35,352 nucleotides of DNA, from the NCBI GenBank assembly GCA_016193365.1, contig JACPSI010000058.1:1-35352 (forward strand), in the 5' to 3' direction. This document shows positions 18,644 to 28,907 of this stretch, in pieces; the stretch's first letter is position 1, and every line of letters begins with the position of its first letter. This DNA comes from Ignavibacteriales bacterium (GTDB lineage: Bacteria > Bacteroidota > Ignavibacteria > UBA10030). The translations under genes were made by a program, and so were the position numbers. A model generated the notes under the pieces. The model had not been told where the DNA came from. It made no database searches and saw only the letters and a list, made by a program, of their open reading frames with translations.

Positions 18644-18672
18644 CAAAAAAGGGGCTACCTGAGGCCGCCCCA
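18641..18672 (-). terminator. Rho-independent terminator of the M16 peptidase operon
   Basis: Read on the minus strand: GGGGC (18671-18667), an 11-nt loop, GCCCC (18655-18651) and then TTTTTTG. It lies about 70 bases after the stop of the last M16 gene, beyond two GACTCC palindromes. Confidence 0.75.
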
Positions 18673-18680
18673 TTTCCGCA

Positions 18681-18732
18681 AAGACTCCCGGAGTCTTACA
18701 AAGAATCAACTCCGTGAGACTCCGGGAGTCTT
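18681..18732. repeat. Tandem palindromic repeat (AGACTCC-n-GGAGTCT twice)
   Basis: Two near-identical 20-base units, AGACTCCCGGAGTCTTACAA and AGACTCCGGGAGTCTTACAA, are separated by about 15 bases. Each begins with a 7-8 bp perfect inverted repeat around one central base (18681-18697 and 18717-18731). They sit directly between the last M16 stop codon and the terminator and can form two hairpins in the 3' UTR. Confidence 0.75.
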
Positions 18733-18738
18733 ACAAGT

Positions 18739-20871
18739 CTACTGAGGTTTCTTAAACACGTCCTCGCTCACCCCGCTGTTGATCTTCACCGAGTTCACGA
18801 TGGATTGCGACTGCTTCTGGCCGTTTGCGAAACTCTCGATTTTGTGCGGCACCATGACACCGCTGACATCGCGGTAGTCAGAAATCATTTCTTCGGTGTC
18901 CGCGGGACCTTGCATTGTTCTTCCCCGATAGACTCGCTTGACTACCAGTGACGTTTGTGGGTCGATGAATAACCTCAACGTTGAATTCGTCGGATTGTGT
19001 TTTACAAACACCACCTGCGCGGGTTTATCGTTGACCTTGTCGTCCTTGAGATATTGCACTACATACTCCGCGTTGTCTATGCTTCTCAACACCGTGTAAA
19101 CATTGATCGCAATTTGCTTGGTGAGTTCTTCTTTCTGAGAAGCTGGAAGATCCTGAGTTCCCATAGGCGACTTCATCCAGCCCTTCTCGCCGTCAAACGC
19201 GCTGGCCATTTCTCCCATCTGGGTTTTCATCGTTTGTGCAACTTTATTGGGAGCGACCCAGGTCATGCTCGCTTCCATCGACATTTCACCCATCGGTGTG
19301 TTCATCGTCATTTGAGAGCTTTGGGCCATGTCCTTCATTGCGAGCACGCGCCCGCCGCCGAAAGCAGCAAGAGACTTCTTCAAGACCTCCTTGCCTTTCG
19401 AAATGGTCTCGGGCGTGGCATCGGGGATTTTCTCAGGCGGTGAGGGAATCGCGATGTCAACGGTCCTCACGGATCCGAGTGCGCTCATCGGTTCGTCGAA
19501 GTCAGCATCCTTTCCAACAACGAGCATTGTCAGAGCGCCGGGATTCCAGCGCTTTGCAATGGCCTCATTAACGGATTGCTTCGTGGCAGCCTGAACTTCT
19601 CTTTGCTGTTTCTGCGTATAGTCTTTTGGATATCCGTAAAACTCGAGAGTCATGAGTCGATTAATGATTTCACCCTTTGTGTCAAACTGAAACACATAGG
19701 AATTCAGGAATGATTCCTTCGCGAATTTCAGTTCGTCGTCCGTCACTCCATTTTTCACGACGCCGTCGAATTCGCGCAGTATCGAGCGCACCATTTTCAC
19801 CGTCGTGCTGGATTTTGTTGAGCCGCCCATGCGGAAGATGCCCGGATAATCCCAGCTTTCACCCCAGAAGCTGAACACGGAATATGCAAGCCCTTCTTCG
19901 GATCGTACTTTTTTGAACAGTCGCGAGGCGAACGCTCCGCCAAATGCCTGGTCGGCAAGGTTCAACTGCGAACTCTCTGGATCCTTCAACAATCCTCCGA
20001 GGTGGCCGATACCAATCTGGGATTGGTTCACATCGTCTTTCTTGATAAAGTTCACACTCCGTTGAGATGTCATCCTCGGTTCCGGCACGGGCGGGAAGTT
20101 CACTTCCTGTCTCGGCCAATCCGAAAAAGTTTTTTCTATTTTGGATTTCAATTCATCTGTCTTGAAATCTCCCCAAAACGCAACGATAATGCCATTGGGC
20201 ACAAAATACTTTTTGTGAAAATCCACCATATCCTGTTTTGTGATGTTCTCAACGGTTGCGTATTCCGTAAGGCGTGCATACGGATGGTTGGGGCCATAGA
20301 TCAAGCGGGTGAATTCGCGGCCGATAATGGCGCCAACCTGGTCGTTGCGTCGGGAAATGCCAGAGCGAGCCCCGATCTTTGCCAAATCGATCTTGTCCTC
20401 ACGGAACGCAGGGTTTCGCAGCAGGTCAGCGAGAATGCTCAGGCCGAGGTCGATATCTTCACGCAGAACTGAAAGGTTCGCTCCGCCCGAACTCGTCCCG
20501 ATAAACGTTTCCACGGACGCGCCCACGCGCTCGAGCATCTCGTCGATTTCATCTCCGGTTTTCGAAGCTGTCCCGCCCGTTCGCATCACCTGCCCCGTCA
20601 TCGACGCAAGGCCAACCTTGTCTCCGGGTTCATAGCGAGATCCTGTCTTTACCATTACTGAGCCGTTGATGACCGGAAGGTTGTGATCTTCCAACAGGTA
20701 GACAACCATTCCGTTGCTGAGCTCGAAACGCGCGGGGTCAGGAATTTGAATCTCCCGCATTTTCGGATACTGAAGCTGTTTGTAATGCTTTGGCCTGACG
20801 GCCTGTGAGAAAGCACAAACCGCAGAGACAACAAACGCCAGTGTGAGGATAAATATGCGATGAGTTTTCAT
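18739..20871 (-). CDS. M16-family peptidase-like subunit without HxxEH, with C-terminal lipoprotein-sorting-like domain
   Basis: 710-residue exported protein (signal peptide MKTHRIFILTLAFVVSAVCAFSQ). Residues ~40-470 form a complete pitrilysin-type pair of M16 halves, but the place of the zinc motif HxxEH reads MTGQVMRTGG, so this subunit cannot bind catalytic zinc. The second half keeps the R/Y substrate site region (SRLFKKVRSEEGLAYSVFS). It is probably the non-catalytic partner of the gene upstream, as in heterodimeric M16B pairs. Residues ~490-710 are an added domain (FGGGRVLAMKDM, GEKGWMKSPMG, LFIDPQTSLVVKR) similar to LolA/outer-membrane lipoprotein-sorting folds. The ATG is preceded by AAGGAG, and the upstream M16 gene ends 10 bases before it. 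Confidence 0.9.
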   Translation of the reverse strand: MKTHRIFILTLAFVVSAVCAFSQAVRPKHYKQLQYPKMREIQIPDPARFELSNGMVVYLLEDHNLPVINGSVMVKTGSRYEPGDKVGLASMTGQVMRTGGTASKTGDEIDEMLERVGASVETFIGTSSGGANLSVLREDIDLGLSILADLLRNPAFREDKIDLAKIGARSGISRRNDQVGAIIGREFTRLIYGPNHPYARLTEYATVENITKQDMVDFHKKYFVPNGIIVAFWGDFKTDELKSKIEKTFSDWPRQEVNFPPVPEPRMTSQRSVNFIKKDDVNQSQIGIGHLGGLLKDPESSQLNLADQAFGGAFASRLFKKVRSEEGLAYSVFSFWGESWDYPGIFRMGGSTKSSTTVKMVRSILREFDGVVKNGVTDDELKFAKESFLNSYVFQFDTKGEIINRLMTLEFYGYPKDYTQKQQREVQAATKQSVNEAIAKRWNPGALTMLVVGKDADFDEPMSALGSVRTVDIAIPSPPEKIPDATPETISKGKEVLKKSLAAFGGGRVLAMKDMAQSSQMTMNTPMGEMSMEASMTWVAPNKVAQTMKTQMGEMASAFDGEKGWMKSPMGTQDLPASQKEELTKQIAINVYTVLRSIDNAEYVVQYLKDDKVNDKPAQVVFVKHNPTNSTLRLFIDPQTSLVVKRVYRGRTMQGPADTEEMISDYRDVSGVMVPHKIESFANGQKQSQSIVNSVKINSGVSEDVFKKPQ

Positions 20872-20881
20872 TGTCGTCTCC

Positions 20882-22314
20882 TTAGTTCAACGGTTCGATC
20901 ATGCCAATGGTGCGGTTCGTAGTGACGAAAACCTGTTGAGCGACCCGTTGCACGTCGGGGGCGGTCACTGCGTTGATTTCGTCAAGCCGTGTAAAGAGCT
21001 TTCGCCAATCTCCCATCTGAATCTGGTAAAACGTCAGCTGGCCCGCCATTCCGGCATTCGATGAAAGCGACCGGATGAGATTGGCTCGAGCACGGGTCTT
21101 GACCGCTTTCAGGTCTTCGTCGCTGACCGGATCTTTTTTCAACTTTTCGATTTCCTCTTCGATTGCCGCCTGACATTCATCATTGGTTTTCCCTTGAGCC
21201 GGGACGGCGAAGAAGGCGAACAAGTTCGGATACTTGTTGCCAGGGAAGCCCGAAAAACCGAAGACTGCAATCGCGAGCTTCTTGTCCCGCACGAGCGAGC
21301 GATAGAGGCGTGATGTTCTGCCCGAGCTTAGCAAATCCGAAATCACTCCGTACGTTGCGTTGTCCGGGCTGTTGATGGAACCTTTTTTGTATCCCATAAG
21401 GAAAATTCTCTGCGACTGTTCTTTGAGTACGACGCGCCGTTCGTTGTTCTGGGGCGGCTCGACCGTTCTCACGGGCTCGGGCTTGGGAGCGGCAGGGATC
21501 CGACCGAAATACGCTTCGGCGAGTCTCTTCACTTCTTTGACCTGAACATCGCCGACAACGGCGATCACCATGTTCGAAGGCACATAATATTTCCTGTAAA
21601 ACGCCGCCGCCTCTGATTTTGTTATGCCTTGAAGATCCGACATATGACCGACAACAGGGTCTCTGTAAGGGTGTGACTTGAACGTTACGGAAAGAAATTC
21701 TTCGATCAGCTTTCCTTGAGGATTGCTTTCGGTGCGCAATCTGCGTTCTTCCATCACGACGTCCTTCTCTTTATAGAAGTCGCGCAACACCGGGTCGACA
21801 AAACGCGAGGATTCCAGCGAGAACCACAGTTCCAGCTTGTTCGACGGCAAGCTGAAATAGTATTGGGTGGCTTCTGCGCCGGTGCTGGCGTTGAGGCCAA
21901 CACCGCCGTTTTGCTCGATGGCCTGTCCGAATTCATTGTTTTCGACAAGCTTTGCGCACGCATCCTGTTTCTTCTCGAATTCGGCTTTTAATTTTGAAAG
22001 CCTTGCTGTGTCCGCTTTCTCCCCCCTGTTGTGCTCGTCTCGCCAGGCCGTCCACGTTTTGTGCCTTTGAATGCAAGGTGCTCAAAGACGTGAGCGAGTC
22101 CGGTGATTCCCCGACTTTCGTTCACCGCGCCGACGTCGACGTATGTGTGGAATGATACCACGGGTGCGTCGTGGCGCGGGAGAACCATGAACCTGAGCCC
22201 ATTCTTGAGCGTGAATTCGACGACCTGTTTCTGGACCTCTTTAAACCCGTCCTGTGCCCAAACGATGGGCACGAAAAGAAAAAGGACAATCAATACGGCA
22301 AATGGTTTGCGCAT
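20882..22314 (-). pseudogene. M16-family zinc peptidase (catalytic subunit), frame broken by short internal deletion
   Basis: Exported pitrilysin-type peptidase. The 5' part, from ATG 22314, has a signal peptide and the zinc motif HVFEH (H75, E78, H79) followed by LAFKGTK, then runs out of frame and stops at 21988. The rest of the family sequence continues in another frame from about 22056: WRDEHNRGEKADTARL, NGGVGLNASTG, LPSNKLELWF, VVMEERRLRTESNPQG (third zinc ligand Glu), YVPSNMVIAVVGD. Homologues of this type normally have about 20 further residues (TIGT..Y..EK.L motif) between FKGT and this point, and these are absent, so more than one base is missing. It may be an assembly error rather than a dead gene. 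It lies 10 bases upstream of the inactive partner. Confidence 0.82.
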
Positions 22315-22418
22315 AAGTGCTCCGTTGTGTGAGGTTGGTTTTCGTGAGCGGCCGTGGGTGGACTTACGAAACGAGCGGTTGGAAGTTACCGCCTTTCAAG
22401 AACAAAATCCAAACGCAG

Positions 22419-22733
22419 TTAATTCTTATCTCTGCGCTCCTGAAGCTTTTTTTGTACCATTTCTATAAATTGACGGAATGCCTGCTGGTCTTTCGAAAGA
22501 TCCTGAATTTGGGCAGCAAATTCTCCTTTCGTGGTTTTGTACTTCTCCAAGACGTCCTGAGTCTTCTGCTGATAATCCTGCTCCGACATGCCCGATGATG
22601 GCTGCTTGTATTCCTCGCTCAACAAAATGAGCTCAGCGTAAAGATCAATGAGCGATTCATCTGCGGGGGTCGGGTCCTGGGTGCAGGCAAAAAACGTCAA
22701 CGAAAGAAGGAGAAAAAGAGGTCGAAACTTCAT
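22419..22733 (-). CDS. Small lipoprotein, unknown function
   Basis: 104-residue protein starting at ATG 22733 (MKFRPLFLLLSLTFFACTQD). The hydrophobic segment ending FFAC is a signal peptidase II lipobox, so the mature protein is lipid-anchored. The remainder is helical and charged (LIDLYAELILLSEEYKQ, DVLEKYKTTKGEFAAQIQ, VQKKLQERRDKN). It resembles small Bacteroidota lipoproteins of the DUF4296 kind, but I cannot confirm that. A longer start at 22754 adds 7 residues that overlap the likely -10 box. It is the first gene of the M16 unit, 104 bases before the catalytic subunit. Confidence 0.75.
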   Translation of the reverse strand: MKFRPLFLLLSLTFFACTQDPTPADESLIDLYAELILLSEEYKQPSSGMSEQDYQQKTQDVLEKYKTTKGEFAAQIQDLSKDQQAFRQFIEMVQKKLQERRDKN

Positions 22734-22753
22734 GGAAGTGATTCTTGTGCCCA

Positions 22754-22782
22754 AATCTATGAAAGAGATAGCCCGAAGGCAA
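22754..22782 (-). promoter_or_regulatory. Promoter of the lipoprotein-M16 unit
   Basis: On the minus strand TTGCCT (22782-22777), a 17-bp spacer and TAGATT (22759-22754) form a sigma-70-like promoter. Transcription would begin near 22747, about 14 bases before the ATG at 22733. Confidence 0.45.
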
Positions 22783-22790
22783 GGCGAACT

Positions 22791-22833
22791 GACCTTTCAA
22801 GGTCTGGAGCAAACAATGGAACCTTGACAAGGT
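22791..22833. promoter_or_regulatory. Paired palindromic operator candidates between divergent promoters
   Basis: GACCTT-TC-AAGGTC (22791-22804) and ACCTT-GAC-AAGGT (22821-22833) share the half-site ACCTT/AAGGT, with centres about 29.5 bp apart. The first ends 8 bases behind the -35 box of the left promoter, the second 10 bases behind the -35 box of the right promoter, so the layout is nearly symmetric. This suits a dimeric regulator acting on both directions. Confidence 0.45.
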
Positions 22834-22843
22834 CAATGAACGG

Positions 22844-22872
22844 TTGAAAAACAAGAAGGGGTCGTGTATATT
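22844..22872 (+). promoter_or_regulatory. Promoter of the DUF2203 gene
   Basis: TTGAAA (22844-22849), exactly 17 bp, then TATATT (22867-22872): a strong sigma-70-like promoter. The start codon at 22890 leaves a leader of only about 11 bases. Confidence 0.6.
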
Positions 22873-22889
22873 GGCTTCTCTGACGAGCC

Positions 22890-23285
22890 ATGGCGAACTA
22901 CCTGCATTCGAGGCATTTTACACTTGAAGAAGCCCAAACCCTGATCCGGAAAGTCAAACCGATGACTGTGCAGCTCGTTCAGCTCAAGAAACAACTCGAC
23001 GAGAAAGGATACAACATTCATCGCCATGAATTCTTTGGAGGGAGCGGGCCGAACGGAGAGCGATTTTTTCCTCCCGAGCTGGAGCAGCTTGTTGACATCC
23101 TGAAGAAACTCGAAAAGCTTGGAATTCTGGTAAAAGGAATCGAGCAAGGACTTATCGATTTTCCCCATCTCAGGTCGAACGGACAGGAAGTCTATTTATG
23201 CTTCAAAGCTGACGAGACAGAAATCAGGTTCTGGCATTCCGTCGAAAGCGGGTTTGCCGGAAGAAAGTCTATTAAGGAATTGTAG
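22890..23285 (+). CDS. DUF2203 family protein
   Basis: 131-residue cytoplasmic protein. It has the recognisable DUF2203 pattern: FTLEEAQTLIRKVKPM at the N-terminus, a coiled helical middle with LGILVKGIEQGLIDFPHL, then EVYLCFKADETEIRFWHSVESGFAGRK at the C-terminus (described here as YLCF, then IRFWH, then GFAGR). The biochemical role of the family is not known to me. It has its own promoter just upstream and is followed by the unknown gene at 23333 and uvrB in the same direction. Confidence 0.88.
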   Translation: MANYLHSRHFTLEEAQTLIRKVKPMTVQLVQLKKQLDEKGYNIHRHEFFGGSGPNGERFFPPELEQLVDILKKLEKLGILVKGIEQGLIDFPHLRSNGQEVYLCFKADETEIRFWHSVESGFAGRKSIKEL

Positions 23286-23332
23286 GTAAAACAATTCTGC
23301 CAAACCTTCACACCTAACGAAAGGATTCACGT

Positions 23333-23785
23333 ATGAACGCAGGCTCAAAAACCATTCTGGATAATACAGTAAAGGAGTGGGCGAAATTTGCAGGGGATAG
23401 GGACAAAATGGGTGCGGTGGCAAACGAGCTAGCTACAATCACTCGAAAAGTGATGCAGGATTGTCTAGCTTACCTCAAAACACAAAACGTCGAAGTAGAA
23501 TGCGACTCACCTGATTCGCTCAAAATCCTTGGCGGTGTAGTGCATGCAGACCCAGTGATCGAAGCGGCGTTTCCGAACGTAAAAGCAAGCGTTGTTCTCA
23601 AATGCGGCCAGGCGACCAGAGCGATTTTGATTAATCCGAATCTGACCATTTCTGCGGGTGGCGTTGCGCTGACTCTGGACCAGCTGAGAAAAGCAATTCC
23701 AGATCCTTTTGCCAACAACGCAGCGGATTTCCTGCGAGATGCATTCTTGTTTGTCGCCCGCTCCGGAAAAGACGAAGCAAAATAA
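23333..23785 (+). CDS. Conserved-looking hypothetical protein
   Basis: 150 residues, no signal peptide or membrane segment, start ATG 23333 with AAAGGA about 9 bases upstream. The N-terminal half is helical ([34 protein letters not shown]) and the C-terminal half mixed ([40 protein letters not shown]). I recognise no family. Codon use matches its neighbours and the gene fills the space between the DUF2203 gene and uvrB, so it is likely real and possibly cotranscribed with the DUF2203 gene. Confidence 0.7.
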   Translation: MNAGSKTILDNTVKEWAKFAGDRDKMGAVANELATITRKVMQDCLAYLKTQNVEVECDSPDSLKILGGVVHADPVIEAAFPNVKASVVLKCGQATRAILINPNLTISAGGVALTLDQLRKAIPDPFANNAADFLRDAFLFVARSGKDEAK

Positions 23786-23796
23786 TTCCCAACCAT

Positions 23797-23829
23797 CAAT
23801 CTACAATCCACAATCCACAATTTGATCGG
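23797..23829 (+). repeat. CAATCNN heptamer repeats in the uvrB leader
   Basis: The leader reads CAATCTA, CAATCCA, CAATCCA, CAATTTG in direct succession (23797-23824), then GATCGG and the start codon. It contains no G until base 23824 and no Shine-Dalgarno. Confidence 0.6.
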
Positions 23830-25776
23830 ATGTCATACCAACTCATCACTGACCTCATGCCCTCCGGCGACCAGCCCGAAGCCATAAGGGAAACGTTCAC
23901 CATTTCCAACGTCATCGGACAATTCGATAAACCCGTCCTCGTCATGTCGCATAACAAGACGCTGGCCGCGCAGCTCTACGCGGAGTTCAAAGGATTTTTT
24001 CCAAAGAATCGCGTTGAGTTTTTCATAAGCTACTACGATTACTACCAACCCGAGGCGTATGTCCCCACGACGGACACCTACATTGCCAAGGATTCCTCAG
24101 TCAATGACGAGATTGACAGGTTGCGCTTGCGTGCAACGAGTGCACTCCTGAGCGGAGACACGAATGTCATCGTTGTTGCCTCGGTCAGTTGTATCTATGG
24201 CATCGGCGCGCCGGAAGACTGGATCAGTCAAACATTGTCATTGAAAGAAGGCCAGAAAGTGGGACGACAGGAGGTTCTCAAGAAACTTCTCGATTTGCTC
24301 TACACACGTAACGACTACGAATTTGCGCGTGGAACATTCAGAGTGAGGGGCGACGTTGTCGAGGTCATTCCCGGCTACGAGAATGAAGAAGCCGTGAGAA
24401 TTGAATTCTTCGGCGATCAGGTCGAGAGACTATCCTACATCAACAAAACGGACGGCAGAATCATCGAAGAGACCGACTATGAAACGATATATCCTGCCAA
24501 ACAATTCATCACGACGCGTCAGAGTATAGAACGTGCGATCAACGGCATTTACGCCGAGTTGAACGAACGTTCGGAAGAATTGCGCGCGATGGGCAAACTC
24601 GTTGAAGCCCAACGACTCCAGCAGAGGACACGGTTTGACATCGAAATGATGCGCGAGGTTGGCTACTGCTCTGGCATCGAGAATTATTCGCGCCATCTCG
24701 CCGGAAGGCCTCCAGGCTCTAGACCATTTTGTCTGCTGGATTATTTTCCAAAAGGCTTTCTCACCGTCATTGACGAGTCGCATGTCACTGTTCCACAAAT
24801 CGGCGGGATGTATGCAGGTGACCGTTCGAGGAAAACCACTCTGGTGGAGTACGGCTTCCGATTGCCGTCTGCACTCGACAATCGTCCCCTGACCTTCGAA
24901 GAATGGGAATCCATAGTCGGCCAGATCATTTTTGTCAGCGCAACGCCGGGAGATTTTGAGCTGGAGAAATGCAAAGGCGTCGTGGTCGAACAGGTTATCC
25001 GCCCGACGGGGCTCGTGGACCCGGATGTTGAAGTGCGCAAAAGCAAGAATCAAATCGACGACCTCATTGCAGAAATCCGCGACCGCGCAAAAAGCAAGGA
25101 GCGAACTCTTGTTACAACACTGACGAAACGTATGGCCGAGGATTTGACAGAGTATCTCTTGAATATCGGCGTAAAAGTGCGATACGTTCACTCCGAAGTG
25201 GACGCGCTGGAGCGCGTGGAAATTCTGCGCGACCTCAGACTCGGTGAGTTCGACGTTCTTGTGGGCGTCAACCTTCTCCGGGAGGGGCTCGATTTGCCGG
25301 AAGTCTCGCTTGTCGCAATCATCGACGCAGATAAGGAAGGCTTTCTGCGCTCCGACCGTTCGTTGATCCAAACCGCAGGCCGCACCGCGCGCAATGTCAA
25401 CGGCAAGGTTATTTTGTATGCAGACACAGTAACCGGCTCTATGAAACGAATGATCGACGAAACGAATCGTCGTCGGAAGAAACAGGTTTCCTACAACGAT
25501 GACCATGGAATCACCCCTGTCACAATCTATAAATCCGTGGAAGAGGTGATGGCCGCAACCGCAGTCGCCGACGTGAAAGCCAGCCGTGATGAACGGAATC
25601 TTCGCTCAAGAATCTCTAAGATTTCCGAACCAGTCGCCAAATACCTGACGAAAGAACAAAAAGAAGATCTGCTGGCGGAGTTGAGGACCGAAATGAAGCG
25701 GGCGGCGAAGGACCTTGAATTTGAACGTGCGGCGGAGCTAAGGGATGAAATAGAAAGGCTTGAAGAGAAGAAATGA
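23830..25776 (+). CDS. uvrB: Excinuclease ABC subunit B lacking the Walker A (P-loop) segment
   Basis: UvrB loads on damage with UvrA and hands over to UvrC in nucleotide excision repair, using a helicase-like ATPase. Nearly all signatures are here: [63 protein letters not shown] (motif II), [38 protein letters not shown] and the C-terminal UVR helices ([19 protein letters not shown]). However, residues 20-22 go from AIR-E directly to TFTISNVIG. The normal protein has about 22 more residues there, including GVTGSGK, so the ATP-binding P-loop is missing in frame. Motif VI reads QTAGRTARN instead of the usual QTIGRAARN. If the sequence is right the ATPase cannot work. The stop overlaps the comF start (ATGA). 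Confidence 0.93.
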   Translation: MSYQLITDLMPSGDQPEAIRETFTISNVIGQFDKPVLVMSHNKTLAAQLYAEFKGFFPKNRVEFFISYYDYYQPEAYVPTTDTYIAKDSSVNDEIDRLRLRATSALLSGDTNVIVVASVSCIYGIGAPEDWISQTLSLKEGQKVGRQEVLKKLLDLLYTRNDYEFARGTFRVRGDVVEVIPGYENEEAVRIEFFGDQVERLSYINKTDGRIIEETDYETIYPAKQFITTRQSIERAINGIYAELNERSEELRAMGKLVEAQRLQQRTRFDIEMMREVGYCSGIENYSRHLAGRPPGSRPFCLLDYFPKGFLTVIDESHVTVPQIGGMYAGDRSRKTTLVEYGFRLPSALDNRPLTFEEWESIVGQIIFVSATPGDFELEKCKGVVVEQVIRPTGLVDPDVEVRKSKNQIDDLIAEIRDRAKSKERTLVTTLTKRMAEDLTEYLLNIGVKVRYVHSEVDALERVEILRDLRLGEFDVLVGVNLLREGLDLPEVSLVAIIDADKEGFLRSDRSLIQTAGRTARNVNGKVILYADTVTGSMKRMIDETNRRRKKQVSYNDDHGITPVTIYKSVEEVMAATAVADVKASRDERNLRSRISKISEPVAKYLTKEQKEDLLAELRTEMKRAAKDLEFERAAELRDEIERLEEKK

Positions 25777-26495
25777 ATTTCGCCGCTCAGTTTACTCACC
25801 GTGTAGCCGATTCCCTTCTCGAATTCGTTTACCCTCCGGTGTGCGTTTCCTGTAATCGTTCTCTCGAAGACGGTAGCCAGAAAGTGTGCGAACTTTGCTG
25901 GAATTCGATCCAGACACTCAACCGCAATCATCCTCTTTTTCTGGACACGCAGCAAAAACTTCTGGCAGCCGGGTTTCTCAGCGATGTAGTCTCCGCATAT
26001 GTGTTTCAGAAGGAAGGCGCGTTTCAACATATTGCACATTATTTGAAGTATCGAGGCTACGAATCACTCGGTGTGGAACTCGGAAAACGACTGGGATCGG
26101 TGATGGATGAATGGGGTGTACGGCCAGACTTGATTGTTCCAATACCACTCCACAGAGTTAAATTGCGTGAGCGGGGGTACAATCAGGCGGAGATGATTGC
26201 AAACGGCATTTCGTCCGCAACGAAGATTCCTGTTTTCGCGAACATCATTCTACGACGGAGGCATACTCAAACTCAGACTAAGCTTAACCTCGATGAGCGC
26301 CGCAAAAATATGGAAGATGCGTTTGGGATAGCCGTGCAAGGTTCTGAGAAGATTGCGGGAAAAATCTGCTTGATCGTTGATGATGTGATTACAACGGGAG
26401 CAACGATGAATTCATGTGCTGAGGCGTTGCTAAGGGGTAATGCGTTGAGTGCGATCGCAGCATCTGCGGCGCTGGCGCAAAAAGATTCTGTATGA
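25773..26495 (+). CDS. comF: ComF-family phosphoribosyltransferase-like protein
   Basis: 240-residue ComF/GntX-type protein. The N-terminus has a four-Cys zinc motif (C24-x2-C27 and C39-x2-C42). The C-terminal part is a type I phosphoribosyltransferase fold with [19 protein letters not shown] and the PRPP loop [14 protein letters not shown]. ComF acts in DNA uptake during natural transformation in some bacteria, with related roles in others; no other competence gene is in the window. The ATG overlaps the uvrB stop (ATGA), so the two are translationally coupled, which fits a DNA-metabolism link but does not prove one. Confidence 0.92.
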   Translation: MNFAAQFTHRVADSLLEFVYPPVCVSCNRSLEDGSQKVCELCWNSIQTLNRNHPLFLDTQQKLLAAGFLSDVVSAYVFQKEGAFQHIAHYLKYRGYESLGVELGKRLGSVMDEWGVRPDLIVPIPLHRVKLRERGYNQAEMIANGISSATKIPVFANIILRRRHTQTQTKLNLDERRKNMEDAFGIAVQGSEKIAGKICLIVDDVITTGATMNSCAEALLRGNALSAIAASAALAQKDSV

Positions 26496-26519
26496 AATAG
26501 GTCAAATGTCGTTCCCGTC

Positions 26520-27616
<1,097 letters not shown>

Positions 27617-27645
27617 ACAACCCAAACCACGACAAATCAACTCAG

Positions 27646-27680
27646 CGGGCTGCCGACGGAAGTCTCAGCCCGTTTTTATT
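27646..27680 (+). terminator. Terminator between gap and pgk
   Basis: CGGGCTG (27646-27652), a 13-nt loop and CAGCCCG (27666-27672) form a perfect 7-bp stem followed by TTTTTATT. It lies 30 bases after the gap stop and only 11 bases before the pgk start, so pgk expression needs read-through or an internal promoter. Confidence 0.85.
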
Positions 27681-27690
27681 CTCAACGAAC

Positions 27691-28890
27691 ATGAACAAAC
27701 TCACGATCGATGACGTTCACGTCAAAGGAAAGAGCGTTCTCGTTCGAGTGGATTTCAACGTTCCGCTGGATGAGAATCAAAAAATTACTGATGATACACG
27801 CATAGTTGAGTCTCTGCCCACGATCAAGAAAATCCTCAACGACGGGGGCCGAGCGGTGCTGATGAGTCATCTCGGCAGGCCGAAAGGAAAGTCAACTCCG
27901 GAATTCAGTCTGAGACCTGTCGCCGAGCATCTCACAAAACTTCTCGGGAAGCCGGTCCAAGCCGCTCCCGACTGCATCGGTCCGGATGTTGCCCGTATGG
28001 TGGCCGGGATGAAAGACGGGGATTGTCTTTTGTTGGAAAACCTTCGCTTTCACAAAGCAGAGGAAGCCAACGATGCCGATTTTGCCAAGCAGCTTGCCGG
28101 CTTCGGCGATGTGTATGTGAACGACGCGTTTGGTTCGGCACATCGGGCACACGCTTCGACAGAAGGTGTCACAAAGTATTTCAAGCTGAATGCCGCCGGC
28201 TACTTGATGCGGAAAGAGTTGGAGTACCTTGGGAAAGCCGTAGCCAACGCCGCAAGGCCGTTCGTTGCCATCCTCGGAGGAGCGAAGATTTCAGGTAAGA
28301 TTGACGTGATTCAAAATCTTATGTCGAAAGTGGACGTGTTGCTGATTGGAGGCGGGATGATGTTTACTTTTTACAAAGCGCAGGGAATGGAAATCGGCAA
28401 TTCGCTGTTGGAAGAAGATAAGGTAGAGCTTGCCGCGAAGATCCTCGGCGAGGTTCAATCGAAGAATGTCAGAATGTTGTTGCCGGTTGATTGCGTCATC
28501 GCAAACAAATTCGATAATAATGCAACGTCAAAAGTTGTCGATGTGAATGCAATTCAGCCCGGCTGGCGGGGAATGGACATCGGCCCTGAGACTGTGAAGC
28601 TTTTCTCCCAAGAGATCGCTCAGGCAAAAACGGTGGTGTGGAACGGACCGATGGGAGTGTTTGAAATGGGAAGGTTCGCTCACGGCACCAACGCCGTCGC
28701 GAAAGCTCTTGCCGGCGCTACGAAAAACGGCGCAACAACGATCGTCGGCGGCGGCGATTCGGCAGCGGCTATTGCAAATGCGGGGCTCGAGAATTCTGTT
28801 TCACACGTTTCCACCGGCGGCGGAGCATCGTTGGAGTTTCTCGAAGGAAAAATTCTCCCCGGTGTTGCAGCGCTCACAGAAAAGGACTAA
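27691..28890 (+). CDS. pgk: Phosphoglycerate kinase
   Basis: Transfers phosphate from 1,3-bisphosphoglycerate to ADP in glycolysis. 399 aa, complete. Motifs: [21 protein letters not shown] at the N-terminus (substrate site Asp/Asn/Arg), [50 protein letters not shown] and GGGDSAAAI (nucleotide site). The start ATG at 27691 sits just after the gap terminator, with no clear Shine-Dalgarno. It forms a usual glycolytic pair with gap. Confidence 0.98.
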   Translation: MNKLTIDDVHVKGKSVLVRVDFNVPLDENQKITDDTRIVESLPTIKKILNDGGRAVLMSHLGRPKGKSTPEFSLRPVAEHLTKLLGKPVQAAPDCIGPDVARMVAGMKDGDCLLLENLRFHKAEEANDADFAKQLAGFGDVYVNDAFGSAHRAHASTEGVTKYFKLNAAGYLMRKELEYLGKAVANAARPFVAILGGAKISGKIDVIQNLMSKVDVLLIGGGMMFTFYKAQGMEIGNSLLEEDKVELAAKILGEVQSKNVRMLLPVDCVIANKFDNNATSKVVDVNAIQPGWRGMDIGPETVKLFSQEIAQAKTVVWNGPMGVFEMGRFAHGTNAVAKALAGATKNGATTIVGGGDSAAAIANAGLENSVSHVSTGGGASLEFLEGKILPGVAALTEKD

Positions 28891-28907
28891 GCAAATTTCC
28901 AATCTTC

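Noticed and set aside
22050-22066. Programmed -1 frameshift in the M16 gene
   Set aside because: A shift at ACA AAA would rejoin the frames, but there is no X-XXY-YYZ slippery heptamer, and about 20 conserved residues would still be missing.
23797-23824. CRISPR-like short repeats
   Set aside because: The units are 7 bases long, contiguous and without spacers, so they are a microsatellite, not a CRISPR array.
24430-25506. 358-codon open frame on the minus strand
   Set aside because: It lies wholly opposite uvrB, whose frame has clear family motifs. The antisense product has no recognisable domain and no ribosome site.
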